Shown: one piece after another, positions 46,375-59,363 of the stretch | Layout of the letters: each line of letters opens with the position of its first letter | Position numbering within the stretch: the stretch's first letter is position 1 | Origin: Carcinoscorpius rotundicauda | Lineage: Eukaryota; Arthropoda; Merostomata; Xiphosura; Limulidae | Length of the DNA stretch: 64,000 nucleotides | Reading direction: 5' to 3' | Assembly (NCBI GenBank): GCA_011833715.1 | Contig: CM022396.1 | Coordinates: 33,615,533-33,679,532 of the forward strand | The notes under the pieces: model-generated | What the model was told of the DNA's origin: nothing | The model's database searches: none | The model's input: only the letters and a program-made list of their open reading frames with translations | Made by a program: the position numbers and the translations under genes

Positions 46375-47134
46375 GTGAGTTAGTAAGTTGATACAAGTAA
46401 ACAAACTATTGGTACAAAAAACAACCTGAATTTATACATAGCTGATAGATGTGCATAAGATAAAAAAATATAAGATACACGTTATGAATAAAACATTTAT
46501 TGTTACATAATCTTTATGATGGCGGGAAGCCCACTTGAAGTAAAAATAAAATGTGTCTCTGGAAGGCTGATATCAGTAAATACGTTAATATCCATACCAG
46601 CCGTCCTGAGATACATTGCTACATTAATCTTTTTTCCGTAATCGACCATGTGATACGTTAAAAAATAGAAACAGAAGAAAATCCTCAATAACCACAGTAG
46701 ATAAATTATTTTAATCAGGAATAGACAAAAATATTTACGAGACTATTTTTTTATCTCTTTTTATTAAATATATGTTTGTGTGCCAACAACGTCAAGTGCG
46801 GGACGCGCGTAGACCCGATTCGTTTCTACTACTCGTTAAAATCTCTACCAGCCTACCCTCAAACTGAAACTCTTTTAAACAAAATTAGAGTAAATTAATA
46901 TATGAGACCTTGCATGTGGTCAAATACACCAATCGAAAGAATTTGGTTTCCTGAGTCTAAAACTGCAATTAGATCTCAAATTCATCAAGAGATGACGGAG
47001 CTAAGAGCTAAAAGTTTGTACTTGAAAAAAAAACAACCCCAAAACCCAGAGTCATTTTACGAGCCACTATTTGGTGACTAATTATATATGGAAACATCTA
47101 ATGTGGTTAAAAGAGTTATATCACAGTACAATTT
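46375..47134. other. No strong gene
   Basis: A plus-strand stretch near 46925-47085 reads TPIERIWFPESKTAIRSQIH and more in one frame before a stop. It is unrecognised and may belong to the transposon relic downstream. Confidence 0.35.
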
Positions 47135-47345
47135 CTAAATCGTAATACGTAATGTACGTAAAATAATAAATCGAAGTCTCTGCCGAGATAAATTATAATA
47201 GCTAATACCACAAACGCAAAGGTCAATAGCAAAAGCTGCACTTATATCCCAGCCAGTAGTGAGTAAAGTAATCAAAAAGGATCTTCGTCTGGATAAAAAG
47301 ATAAGACTTCCAGGTATACTGCCTATTCAACTATCGTTCTCAAGC
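47135..47345 (+). pseudogene. IS630/mariner-like transposase HTH relic
   Basis: The plus strand reads VIRNVRKIINRSLCRDK, then after stops SIAKAALISQPVVSKVIKKD and LRLDKKIRLPG. The order R.VR..I.R..CRS / IA....IS...V..VIKKDL.L matches the N-terminal helix-turn-helix region of IS630-like transposases in invertebrates. The catalytic domain is missing or unrecognisable. It could be the coding partner of the short TIR elements at 10.1 and 41.3 kb, though no shared sequence proves that. Confidence 0.5.
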
Positions 47346-47835
47346 TATTGGTGACTGAAAAAGACATCCCTGCTAATCCATACGAAGAAGTAAAGTGGTG
47401 AAGTCGTCAAACGTAGCATCTGTATGATAGGGACAGTTGAAACGATCTGTGAGAATCCGTCTTCCCCGTACAATAAATGTGTTGTACAGGCCTGCCATTG
47501 TTCAACGTTTTGAAATTTTTACATTCTTCATTAATTCCTGTGCGATGAATTTAAAAATTATATAAATTTTCTTCAACACGTACAGATTTTTTCACTAAAC
47601 CTCATTGTGTGATACTTTTACATAGTTAAATTATTTTCATTAAAATAAGGTTAGCTTTTACACTTAAAATGTTAGTAAGCACTGACTATAAATTTCTCCT
47701 GACGAACTGTGACGTGAGATTCTTATTAATAGTTTTGGAACCCACAAGATACACACCTTAATTACATAAATAGTTAATTTGCCGTGTGACGTTTCATTTC
47801 TGAATTTGATGGGTGGTTTGAGCCTTCTAAGGAAT

Positions 47836-47952
47836 TTCTTTGTTTGTAACCAATACAAAGCTACACAATGGGCTATCCGTGCTCTGCCCACCGCGAGTAT
47901 CAAAACCCAGTTCATAACGTTGTGAGCATGCATACATACTGCTGGGAATGGG
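47836..47952 (-). mobile_element. SINE family B
   Basis: CAAAGCTACACAATGGGCTATC tail, CACCGCGAGTATCAAAACCC B-box zone, and ACATACTGCTGGGAATGGG head on the minus strand. Confidence 0.75.
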
Positions 47953-47979
47953 AGCTTTCAAAGGGCTCTTTTTATATTT

Positions 47980-49142
47980 TTAGGCCAGACTTTGGTTTAT
48001 GAACTTCGGTTCCTGCAGACACATCGTGAGAAAAGATTTATATCACACTTTTCACAAGAAAGTTTACTGGTTTATTGTAACAATATTGCTGAATTAATAT
48101 CAGTTGCAGTCTATGAGCCACGTGAATAGCAATTCTTTGTTAATTCCTTCAAAAAAAAGTCTAAAAGGTGTTCTTTTTCACAGGCCCAACATGGCCAAAC
48201 GTGTTAAGGCGTGCGACTCGTAATCTCAGGGTCGCGGGTTTGCATCCCCGTCAATCCAACTATTCGTTGGTAAAAGAGTAGCCCAAGATTTGGCGGTGGG
48301 TGGTGATAACTAGCTGCCTTCCATCTAGTCTTACACTGCTAAATTAGGAACGGCTAGCACAGATATATATATACACGTCTGCTTTTATTGCTTATTCAAT
48401 TCATGTGAAGGAAATGTTCGAAAATCTCGAATTCTTTTAGTGATATCAAATATAAAAATACATGGCAAGCTCTTTTTATGTTGTTGGGTTAACAATACAG
48501 TTCTTCAAATTTCTATGTTTTTGTGTAAAAATGACAACAGAGTCCGAAATTAGCACCACATAAAGAAGGAATGGACACGCAGATACACCAGTATCGAAAA
48601 ATATTGATCGTGAAAGTTTGGTTGACACAAAGAAAGTTCTATTACCTCTACTTCACATAAAACAGGGCCGGATGAATCAGTTTGTAAAGGCCTTCAACAA
48701 AACGGCGGCTGTTTCAAGTTTCCATGTGAGCATTTCTCAGCTCTTTCAAATTAGGAAATTGACTTCAGATGAACAGTTCAAAAGGACAATAAAGAAAGTT
48801 GGGTGGATTGTCTTTAAAGATGTTATTGGGATTTTTTTAGGAAACAACAAGGACCCAAGTTACGAAAATATTGTCAATAACACGCTAAATAAATTCAAAG
48901 ACTTGGGTTTAAATATGAGCTTAAAAAATCATCTCTTACACTCACATATTGACTATTTCTCTGAAAATCATGGTAACATCAGCGAAAAACAAGCGGAAAG
49001 GTGTTCTCAAGACATTAGAAAAATGCATGAGGAGTGTCAGAAAATACAGAACAGAAACAAGTTGGCTGATTGTTCCTTGTCATTGAAACAAAATGCTCAA
49101 GAAACAATACATAAAAGAAAGACAATAACACACAGATCATGA
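47980..49142 (+). pseudogene. Unassigned transposon ORF family, copy V
   Basis: The upstream part (47980-48617) is decayed and interrupted by a SINE A. It aligns in nucleotides with 36290-36700 of copy II. From 48618 the frame is open for 174 codons: MVDTKKVLLPLLHIKQGRMN, FLGNNKDPSYENIVN, LGLNMSLKNHLLHSHIDYFS, then SEKQAERCSQDIRKM and the end TIHKRKTITHRS. The family signature S-D-E-H-G-E-R is changed to S-E-K-Q-A-E-R. The catalytic-looking upstream blocks are gone, so no active protein is expected. Confidence 0.8.
48183..48365 (+). mobile_element. SINE family A, internally deleted
   Basis: GGCCCAACATGGCCAAACG head, GTTTGCATCCCCGTC B-box joined directly to AATCCAACTATTCG (about 45 bp missing), terminal GGCTAGCACAGATA then (TA)n. 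It sits in transposon copy V. Confidence 0.85.
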
Positions 49143-49910
49143 TCGTAGACTAACTGTCATATTTAGTATAATGTAAAATGCTTACATTACTGTTTTTTAC
49201 ACTTTATCCATCGAAAGACATATATTTACTTATATTATTATACATTTTTTAGTTAACTTTAGAATTATAGTTTTATGATCATTTTATCGTAGAGTAACGT
49301 TTTACAATTCTAAATTCCAGTTATATTTGTTTTGTCAGTAAGGAAGCTAGAAGTGTAGGAACTTTACTCTTCACGTAAAATCAAGACGTTTTATTCAACT
49401 ACGTGATCATTAGCCAGATCAAATGATAGTCCACTTCCACCCCTATCTTGTTTGGTTCGTTTTTTCATGTTCAGTATCTAACCCTACGTAGGTTTTTTTT
49501 TATTCAGTGATTTTTTATATACTGTATTCTAGAGCTCTATACATTTTGAATGTAATAATAATAAAATAAGTAGATTATCAAGACTTATACTCTATCAAAT
49601 GATGGTAAAATCATGGCTATTGCTAGAACTAGGTAGGCGTTAGGCCTGTTGAATAAAGAAAATAATAAATGAAAATTAGCGATATCGGCTTGGGTTATTC
49701 ACTGCTTTACGACTTTGAAAACTTCTAGAGAGTGATAGAACGAATATGCTAGATAGCTCTTTATATTAGCTTCTGGCTACACGTGGAAAAGAAAATTCAG
49801 ATGATTTGTGTATTACTTGTGCCATCTGTACTAAGAGAGTGCTAGTCCATTCTGCGATAATTAATGGAACAAGGACAGGATGTTTTCTGAAAGTGTTTAT
49901 AAATATAGCG
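49143..49910. other. No gene seen
   Basis: Nothing recognised. Confidence 0.45.
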
Positions 49911-49923
49911 CTTTAAGGGTAGA

Positions 49924-50201
49924 TTTGTTTGTTTGTTTTGGAATTTCGCACAAAGCTACTCGAGGGCTATCTGTGCTAGCCGTCCCTAATTTAGCAGTGT
50001 AAGGCTAGAGGGAAGGCAGCTAGTCACCACCACCCACCGCCAACTCTTGGGCTACTCTTTTGCCAACGAATAGTGGGATTGACCGTAACATTATAACGCC
50101 CTCACGGCTGGGAGGGCGAGCATGTTTGGCGTGATGGGGATGCAAACCTGCGACCTTCAGATTACGAGTCGCACGCCTTAACACGCTTGGCCATGCCAGG
50201 C
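49924..50201 (-). mobile_element. SINE family A, young full-length copy
   Basis: Complete minus-strand copy. Perfect 13-bp duplication CTTTAAGGGTAGA at 49911-49923 and 50202-50214. Confidence 0.95.
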
Positions 50202-50654
50202 CTTTAAGGGTAGAAATGCTAAACATCATAATTCTTACTTTGGCATATTTGATCACTCTCATGATACACTGTCAAACAATTGAATAATTGTGATATAATA
50301 GCTGAAGCATCAAAGAGATTTATATGAATCTTTCGCCACATTTATTTGCTTTTTCAAACATATGCCACCTTAATTGTTTAATTTTAATAAAAGTCGATGA
50401 CAATACAGAGCAATAAATTTTAGTTCGTCCTTATCATTTAAATATGTAGTTCATACATTAAAGTAATTTGCATTTGATTTTCTTCTTTGCCTCATATTTC
50501 CTTCAAAGGATGTGGGATATATGATGTAATTAATTTTATATTCCAGTCATATAAGATTTTTTCTTATTTCATTTCGAAGAAATGCTGTCCTTTATAAGTA
50601 TTTGACAGTTAGTTATGTGTTACATTTGAAATTTTATTGTGATAATAAGCAAAG

Positions 50655-50985
50655 CAGCTGAAAATTCCTAAGATAAAATATAACGGGATTATTTCCCCCA
50701 AAATATTCTAAGCAGTTGATAAAGAACCTCTCAGCATATTCATCGCTGTTAAGTAGTTTTGACACCTAGTAAAGTTGGCCTTCCCAATCCTCTCTTTTAA
50801 TAATTTTGTCGTGTATCGAAACTTGTTTTAAATGAGGTGCAATAAAAGCAGATTAATCATGGGTGTTGCCAGATGCTCAGAGATTTCTTTATATGTCCAA
50901 GACTTTAACGTAAAAAATAAATGAGATGATGCAAAATTGTCATCGTCACCGTTTCACTGACTTCCAAAGACAGTTTTTACATTTC
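50655..50985 (-). pseudogene. Decayed coding region of unknown origin
   Basis: The minus strand gives a coherent but broken reading. From about 50985 the pieces are NVKTVFGSQ, a stop, NGDDDNFASSHLFFTLKSW, TYKEISEHLATPMINLLLLH and, after a frameshift near 50830, LKQVSIHDKIIKREDWEGQL. A TAG near 50774 follows, then SKLLNSDEYAERFFINCLEY, FGGNNPVIFYLRNFQLL. The composition, acidic patch and lack of low complexity argue for former protein coding over about 110 codons. It is not related to the SINEs or to the other transposon ORFs here. I do not recognise the family. It could be a processed pseudogene or a mobile-element relic. Confidence 0.5.
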
Positions 50986-51317
50986 TGAATAGTAAAATTG
51001 AAATAAGACAATTACAAATAGGGATTAGAAAAAAATATTTTAGAAAAACGGTTCTAATTTTAAACTAATGATATAATTATTAAAAATTTCAATTTCTTTA
51101 AAAAGTTGATATATTATAAATTGATATAAAAAATTTAAATATAAAGTATTCTACTGTAATATTATAGTCTTATATATATCCTTCATTTATTGGTAGGCTT
51201 AGGGGTTAAGAATAAAAAAGGAGTAAACTATATTTAATTATACATTATTCTTCTATAAAGTTATAATTTTATAGATCTAATTCATCTAGCATATGTTTTT
51301 AAGATATAAACTACTTG
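50986..51317. other. No gene seen
   Basis: AT-rich; nothing recognised. Confidence 0.5.
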
Positions 51318-51555
51318 GCGACGTGGTTAAGGCACGCGACTCGTAAGCTGAGGGCCGAGGATTCGAATTCTCGTCACACCAAACATGCTCCCCCAAGAGT
51401 TAGCTGTGGGTGGTGATGACTAGCAGCCTCCCTTCTAGTCTTACACTGCTCAAATAGGGACGGCTAGCATAGATGTCCTCGTGTAACTTTGCGCGAAATT
51501 TCAAATAAAAAATTAAAACAAGCCTTTGTGTAGCTTTGCGTGAAATGCAAAACAA
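51318..51555 (+). mobile_element. SINE family A with internal deletion and doubled tail
   Basis: Head from GCGACGTGGTTAAGG (5' end short). The segment between AAACATGCTC and CCCAAGAGTTAG is deleted. The terminal block occurs twice: CCTCGTGTAACTTTGCGCG at 51477 and CCTTTGTGTAGCTTTGCGTG at 51522. Confidence 0.8.
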
Positions 51556-52361
51556 GCCAAACCAACACTCTATCACCATCTCTTGACAGATTTGACGTTT
51601 ATTTACAGTCGCAGCTATTGAGGATTCCCTCTTGCTTCTTTTATACCTTTACTAGCTCGTTTTATCAATGTTATATTTTTAGCAAAAATATATTTTAACG
51701 GGATTCGAATAAAGTTAATGGTGAATAAACAAATAAAAAAACATTCTGGTGAATCAAAAAGCCTAACATCCCATTTGAATTGAGAAACTATACAATGTTT
51801 TAAATTACATTCAACCGTTTGGCTGTGAAATTTAGATTCAAGGAGTAACTTCTACAAACTGATTATAATTACAATTCTAATTATATAGTTTGGAAAATAA
51901 TGCACTTAAAAGCATGGCTATGAACAAAAAAAAATGATTGAATTGTACTTATCTGCATATAATGTTTTATGACGAGATACAAAGCATTTGAAACTTTATG
52001 GTATGCTACAAACAATCATAGATTAAAAGCTTTGAGTAAACATTTTTTATATATTAGAGTGTTTTTGTGTTTTATTAAAAAAAAACACACTTCTCTTAAC
52101 GCGTATTATATTTTCTTGTTATTCATTAATAGTTAAATTTTAAGAGTGGGAAAATAATTTATGCAGTGAGCTGATATTATTGCTGCTGTCTATAAAATAA
52201 AATATCCTAGCAACTTTCTAAGAACATTGTGCACGTAAAGTAACGAAAATAAATGTTTTAATTTTGTTTTTCTCACAATAAAAAATACTGTCTGTAAGCA
52301 AATATGTAATCTTTGTTAGATCGAGTAATAATATTTAATGGACTTCACTTACAACATAAAA
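51556..52361. other. No gene seen
   Basis: AT-rich; nothing recognised. Confidence 0.5.
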
Positions 52362-52636
52362 GGCTTGGCATGGCCTAGCGCGTTAAGGCGTGCGCTTCGT
52401 AATCTGACGGTGGCGGGTTTGCACCCGAGTCGCGCCAAAAATGCTCACCCTCCCACCCGTGGAGGCGTTATAATGTGACGGTCAATCCCGCTATTCGTTG
52501 GTGAAAAAAAAAAAGTAGCCCAAGAGTTGGCGGTAGGTGGTGGTGACTAGCTGCCTTCCCTTTAGTCTTACACTGCTAAATTAGGGACGGCTAGCACAGA
52601 TAGCCCTCGAGTAGCTTTGTGCAAAATTCCAAAACA
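52362..52636 (+). mobile_element. SINE family A, full length
   Basis: GGCTTGGCATGGCCTAGCGCG head to the CCAAAACAAA tail. Flanks ACATAAAA on both sides (8 bp). It has an A10 run after TTGGTG in the central block. Confidence 0.92.
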
Positions 52637-55477
52637 AACATAAAATATGGAGAAAATTTCTCGTACATTTAAAGCTAGGCACATTATTTTAATTAAGCTT
52701 TTTTAAATGAACGAAAATGAAACTTTGAGTACTAACGAATAAGTTGTCGAAAACATTAGGGATAGAATCAATATATACAGAAAATTAGGAAATATATATC
52801 GATAAATTGTTAATAATTTCTGCAGTTTCAAGACATTATCTCCGTAATAGAGATCGGGTTTCGTTTTCCAGTTTTGCTGATAAATAACGATATAACCATA
52901 ATTTTTTACTACTGTTTGGCAATAAATTGAATGATTTATATTTAACAAGGTGATTTCTTTAGTACGTCGTAGTTATTTATTGGCAATAGGTAGACATTTT
53001 GAAATATTATAAACTTACAAAATTCAAGCCATTTTGTATGGTCTATCCAACATCAAAGAAAGCATCTTCAAGAAATGTTGGTAAGAAACTGATGGAATTT
53101 GATACGGAATTTATACTAATGAGATCAGTGAAAGAACTGAAGGCGACTCTAGAGGTTCACGTCTCATTCAAAGCCTAGTCGACTAAATATTATGTTACCT
53201 CACAAACCAAACAAAAAATTTGGTTATCAAAATTGTTGTGCAGTTGGAATTATTAAGCAAAGAATAAACTGAGCACGAATACTACATGAAAAATAAACAA
53301 ACATAGATGAACAAATAATACAAAATATTTATTCACAATAATTGTGTAGTGTATTTTTTTTTGTCGACAGTTTTCAACGACTTCTAACCTGTAACAAATG
53401 CTGAAGTAAACAGGAATATTTTCCTTTAACAATTACACAGGACAAAGACAAGAAGATTTTTAATGTATTACACTTTCTAGTTAGCCAAAGAGTGTAAAAA
53501 CGGCGAGTCTTAATCTGAAACAGCACATCGACTATTCCAAACAACACATAGAATTAAAAAAAACAAACTAAGTCATATTAATTTGTAAAAGTATCCCGAT
53601 CCCCTTTAAAGCTGGGCTCGACTCTCTTCATGAAATAGATACAGACACAGGGCAAAAGCGATATAACATTTTTGACGTTACCGTATACAGCCTTTACCAA
53701 ATAAAATGTTCACGATCCTTGACATTTGGTAAATTACAGTGTCATAATTATACAAAGAAACATTTTGAAAAATACCTGAATATATCTGAACAAATATGTA
53801 TATCATACCAGTCATGGAAGGATAAAATAAATAGCTATTATATCTTGACAGTGTCGCTTACTTCATACTGTTAATTTAGGTATTCTATCCATTGTGCTTT
53901 TAAAACACTGCATCTTGTTGATATTATCTTAAATAAAACATGATTATCAGTTTGCCTTTAGTGCGATTATTTTCTTTTATAAAAGTAATCTGTGAAATGT
54001 AATTATCCTAAATATGGATTTTTCTTTATAATTAACTTGTATGTTAAACCTATTTAGACAGTAAAAATTATTAAACTTGAGCCTTGAAAACCTTACCAAA
54101 AGAGTCACTGTGTAAAGAAACAATAGCTGTTTCTTTGTATTAATGTATGAGTATGCACCACCCATGGAAGTATAATTACGCTCTTTACATTACTAATTTT
54201 ATGCACTTCTTCAATAAAATTACTGTCTCTCTGCAACATAACGAGGCACTTCTTTATATGGAATTGTTTGTAAAGAAATACTAGCGGATATCATGGTTTA
54301 AGTATATCGCTTATAATAAGGTATTTCTTATTTCACCATGATGGTTTAATCTGTTCAGTAACCAGAGGTGATTTTTATAACACACTTAGTCTAAACATGC
54401 ACTACAGTAATTACTATTAACTTATAATGTAAATGAACAATATCATCAGCATAAAAATCCTATAACTGTCTAATTATACAAAGAAAGATAGCTTTACTGC
54501 ATGAAGTGGGATTTAATTATAAAAAATGTACATAATGTTGAAATTAATATAAAATAAAAAAATAAGAATTACTTTATAGTGTATCAGTTAAAATAATTTT
54601 AAGTTATTAACACAGACCGAACATGCATAAGCAAATGTTAGTAAAGTTTTAATGATTTGAATTGATCAGTCTAACTGTGAGCCTTTATTTTTTCATATTA
54701 TATTAATTCGTCTAATCTTTATTGCATTTGTTTAATATAATGCAATAAAAAATAGCATTTTGTTTTTCAGACAGGCAGTAAGTCTGATTTTGAAGACAAA
54801 ATTAATTTTATAAATATTTTATGAGTATATTTGAGAAGACTTCGAACAACTTGGACTAAAGTATCCTATAGCTTTTGCCACAAGCTTTTGTGAAATCTAA
54901 ATTATTGTGTATTTTGAAGCAGTAAAAAATGATCAGTTTTAATGTAAAATTAATAAACATCAATTTGGAAGTAATAGAATATTATTAACTGGATATTTAT
55001 ATTTACGTTTAACGTATATAGGTACTTAGTATCTGACTTTAAAAATAATATTAAAGGAATAGTGAAACATTTGGGAACAAAATGATATAAACATCGTTTT
55101 AATAAATATCCATTACATTACAGTGAATGAATTACGCGTGCGTATTATCTAGCATCATTCATTTTCAAAGAGTAATCAATACCATATTTAAGGAATTGTT
55201 TTTGATATCTCGCTTATATTATATAGTCTATTCATTACATTATGTTGTTAACAGATTTACTTGGATATTTGTGCAGTTGCTATCCCAAAAGAGAGCTTTT
55301 TTCTCTCTCATGAATACTTTATAATTTTTATCATTTAACTGTAGTATGTTTTTCTTTAACTGAAGATATTATGTTTGAATTTCTAATTATTATTATAAAG
55401 AATAATATTTCAGTACTTACAAACATGCCTTTGTCTGGAAAATAGTTTAGGATAATCAGTTTAATCAAACTGGTTCG
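52637..55477. other. Long AT-rich stretch, no gene seen
   Basis: No supported repeat, RNA or coding feature in about 2.8 kb. Short ORFs here are AT-driven. Confidence 0.5.
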
Positions 55478-55575
55478 TTTGTTTGCAATTAAGCACTGCT
55501 CACCACAGATATCACAACCTGGTTTCTTATGGCATCAGTTTAGACATACTGCTGTGCCAATGAAAGGGCTTTAAC
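55478..55575 (-). mobile_element. SINE family B fragment
   Basis: TTTGCAATTAAGCACTGCTCACC, ATCACAACCTGGTTTC and CATACTGCTGTGCCAATG remnants on the minus strand. Confidence 0.55.
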
Positions 55576-55620
55576 CATTCGCCATAATTATTAAAGTGTC
55601 TCACTTCCATAAGTTTTTTA

Positions 55621-55998
55621 AGGTGGCGCTTGGTTTAGCAGTTAGCGTGCTCAGAATGTTCATTTTTCACGGTGTTATCTCAAAAACTGTCCTTCAATTC
55701 TGAGCTTGTAGGTGCACTATGAAAGTTAAAGCCCATTACTGTGTTAGAATAGTCCAAGAGTTGATGGTGTATCCTCCTTTTCATCTAGTCAGTACATTCA
55801 AAAGTAGGGTTTGTTAATTTGAATGTAAGCACAAAGCTACACAATGAGCTATCTGTGGTCTGTTCACCGGTGGTATCGAAACCCGGCTTCTAGCGTTGTA
55901 AGTTCGCAGACACTCCGCTATGCCACTGGGGGGGGGGCACAAATTATGGACTGCATATGTAATTTGTCCTCATGTAACTTTACGAGAATATTCTAAAA
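55621..55998 (+). mobile_element. SINE A-like copy split by a SINE B
   Basis: AAGGTGGCGCTTGGTTTAGC head-like start and GTCCAAGAGTTGATGGTG with CATCTAGTCAGTACATT central block come before the insertion. AATTATGGACTGCATATG with TCCTCATGTAACTTTACG end follows it. Diverged. Confidence 0.55.
55807..55938 (-). mobile_element. SINE family B nested in SINE A-like
   Basis: Nearly complete: AAGCACAAAGCTACACAATG tail, GGTATCGAAACCCGGC B-box, TAGCGTTGTAAGTTCGCAGAC anticodon zone, CCGCTATGCCACTGGGGG head. Confidence 0.88.
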
Positions 55999-57149
55999 CA
56001 AATAAAATATATATTCTACATTAAGATATTGTTTGCTTTAATTTAAAAAGTTTTATTTCATGTTTCATTTAGCTTACTTTTTTAGTTTCATTGTTAGAAG
56101 CATAGTTGCAATTAGAATACTTAACAAAACTGCCAATTTGTCTTCAATAATTTTATTTTAAAAGTTTATCATTAAAGAGAAAAATATGGAAAGTGGATGC
56201 AGAAAAGTAGAAATAATGATCTTCTACGCACAACAAACGTAATGTATAATAGTTTAAAATGTATTATAATTTCTAAATATCAAACACTTGGACATATATT
56301 TGATGACATAGAAATAACAAGGGTAATACAATGTTTATTATGAGAATAACTGGCGCGTGACTAATAAATAATCTTGAGACGGGGGATTATAAATTCTGAA
56401 GAAATAAGAAAGACATATTCTTTTAAAAAATGGAAAAATTAACATGTAGCAGTGTCTTCCATATAGCACTATATTTTTCAATGGTAAGATATTGTATTAT
56501 TTAAGGTCGATTATACTGTTGACGACCATAGTTAAAAATAAAATACTTTTATACCGAAGAATAATGAGAGTAATAGTTTTTTATGTGTCTAAATGTTGGC
56601 GGAGAAACTTCTGACTTGTTAGGCTAAGCCTATCTTAGCGTGCTAAAAATTCTCTCCTGATAGTATTATTTATAAATATTCTTACATAATGTTTATCTAG
56701 ATGAATAAATATCAATAAGTTATTACAATTGGAATATATATAAACATATGATATTTATTCTCATCTTCATCTCAGTAGTAAAAAGGGTGGATCAGTTATT
56801 TTTAGATAATAAAAAATTAAGCGTTTTGAGCGTAATACACGCTCACAAAATGTTCATAAATCTATAGAAATATATAGTTGCATAAAAATAGTCATCATGT
56901 GGTTGCAACTCCCTTCTGACTAACTTACTGGCTCACTAATAATTGTATGTTTTAATGAGATTTCAAATTCAAAATAATGCATTTCACAAATCATGAAATT
57001 GATAAAATAATAAGTTACGTTTAACACAGTATTAAAAGAACAAACGGATATGCCTAAACTAGTTATTCTAATATGGCACTTCTGTCAGTTTGTTACGTTC
57101 AAGATACTTGTCTTTTTAAGTGGTACTCTTGAAACAGCACAATGAATTC
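55999..57149. other. No gene seen
   Basis: AT-rich; nothing recognised. Confidence 0.5.
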
Positions 57150-57405
57150 GTATGGCCTGCTGGTTAGGATGATCGGCATACAACTTGTGGATCGTAGGAC
57201 TGAAACTCATTTCTCCCCCCCCCAAAAAAAAACAAACTCTTCCTTCCACACATTGTGATCTTATAACATGATGATGAACTGTCTCACTAGAAAAAAGTCT
57301 AAGAGTTGGCGATAAAGAGTTGCCTTCTCTCTATTCTATCGCTTTGGATTTAGAGAAGGCTAGAGCCTTCGTGTAACTTGAAAAAAATCAACAAATAAAC
57401 AAAAT
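57150..57405 (+). mobile_element. SINE A-like, strongly diverged
   Basis: GTATGGCCTGCTGGTTAGG head, GATCGTAGGACTGAAACTC B-box zone, AAGTCTAAGAGTTGGCGA central block, GCCTTCGTGTAACTTG end. Confidence 0.65.
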
Positions 57406-58075
57406 ACCTTTGAATAAATAGAAACAGAAAAGATTGATTCATGCAACGTCGAATAAATTTTGCTTCGTGACTGTATCTCAAAATCCATGATTAAAGCAGT
57501 AATCTACCACCATAATAAAATATCAGTCTCACTAAAGGAAATGTGTTATTTTGACAAGTCAGATGGAATCGTACGGGTAAAAGTTTACGGCTCGGGTTTT
57601 GCCTCAAGGCTTTTTTGGGATAAACACACTCCACGCAATATGCATGTTCTTCACGTTCAACCTCGCGCTTAGTGAATATTTAACCAAAAATATTAGTTAT
57701 CAAATAATAGTTGTTGCATTTACAGGAGAATTTGCAGACCAATTGTGAGACTAATGAACAATTTGTTCTTGCGAATATTCAATCACTGACTGCAGCTGCA
57801 TTATTAAGCTATAAAAATCCATTAAAAAGACATGCGTCATAAATTAAGGTAACGATAGATAATCACGAAAGGCTGAAAACAGCAAACCTTTACAGAGAAG
57901 CAGCAGATGTCGTCTTCCAATGGTGTAATGAGCTTATGGAACTAAAAAATCAAATTTCAATACCTGCAGTGGGAAGAGTACAGTTAGCCATTTATGTGGC
58001 TGTGGGCTTAACAATAAACAGTCACCAAATGTCATGCTGAGCTCTAAAAACACTTAGATAAATTAAGTTATCAAC
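57406..58075. other. Possible orphan coding scraps
   Basis: A plus-strand ORF at 57460-57672 (CYFDKSDGIVRVKVYGSGF) and a plus-strand open stretch at about 57868-58035 (HERLKTANLYREAADVVFQW, CNELMELKN) look somewhat coding-like. They lack splice edges, motifs or recognisable homology. Confidence 0.25.
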
Positions 58076-58232
58076 TGGCATGGACAGTTTGTCACACAAT
58101 TTTAAAAGTTTGGTATGGAGCTCTTGAGCTGCTGGTTCGAATTCCCTTCACAAAACGTGCATATTTTTTACTGAAAACTAGAAGAGACCAGTGCAAGTAT
58201 CCCTTGTGTAGTTTTGCGCGAAATAAAAACAA
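58076..58232 (+). mobile_element. SINE A-like, internally deleted
   Basis: GGCATGGACAGTTTG head, GCTGGTTCGAATTCCC B-box, then CTTGTGTAGTTTTGCGCG end with the central block missing. Confidence 0.6.
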
Positions 58233-59363
58233 CATAATATCTATACTGAAAAATATGTGTGTATTGTATGACCTATTTATTGAAATACCGCTCGACATAT
58301 TCGAATCTCTCAGTGTAATGAGACCTAGTTATTTAAAACATATTTAAGTTCTATACAAGGAAGTAATAAAGACGACTTGTAATGTTAACATGAATATACA
58401 TCAAAGGAAATATACTAATAGTATATAACTTGCTTGCTAAATCGGTTTAAACCACAAAAATATAAAATATAGCAATTGTTTCAATGTTATCTTGATATAA
58501 ATAATAGGATTATGTATCAAATAAAACTATTTGGGGAAATATTATTTAATCGTTTGTTCTGCTCGAATACTTTACTTGCTTAAAATTAATATCAAGTAAT
58601 TTAAAACTCAAATAAACAGAATGATTCTGCACTTAGAAATAAATACATATTGCTAAAAATAACTCAGTTTTACCAGATTGTTATCTCATATTTTCAAACA
58701 TTTCTGTCTCTTGAAGCCATTGCATAAAAGTGACCTAACCGTTTTAAGAAATATATTATGTGTAGACACTGAATTCGAAAACATCGAATATTTTGAATTC
58801 AAATATTGTATTATAGTTGTCGTCTTTGTTAACTCGTTATATTTTATTCTTATTTAGAATCGCCGCGGGTTCATGACGTTTATAATTAGTATAAAAAATG
58901 CTCCTGTCTTATAAGTCTTTTATTGCAAAGAACTTTGACCTTCAATCAACGTTCTTCAGCTCAAGTGTATATCAAGTGTAAACATACAAAACTCCATTCG
59001 GCGAAGAAAGGCTTTATAATGATATATATAATTAAATTAAATTAAATATAATGATTTACTTATATATCAATAAAAATCTTTCAACGAACTATTTTTTTGA
59101 GATAAAGAAAATGGTAAAGGATATGGTTATATTGGTTAATTAACACTAAGACTGTATAAAAAGATAAGGCAATTTTATTTATTCTCTCCTTATCACAAAA
59201 AAGCGAACTCGGCCTAAATGAACCATAAATCCCAGTCTTTTCTTACATTTCACATTGAATTCGACCGGTTTAGAAGAATGTCACACATCATCAGCACCTC
59301 CGGCAAAGTCAAATGAACAGCAAGAACAACACATAAAACTATTCAACTAATAGGTTGGTCTTA
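58233..59363. other. No gene seen
   Basis: AT-rich; nothing recognised. Confidence 0.5.
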
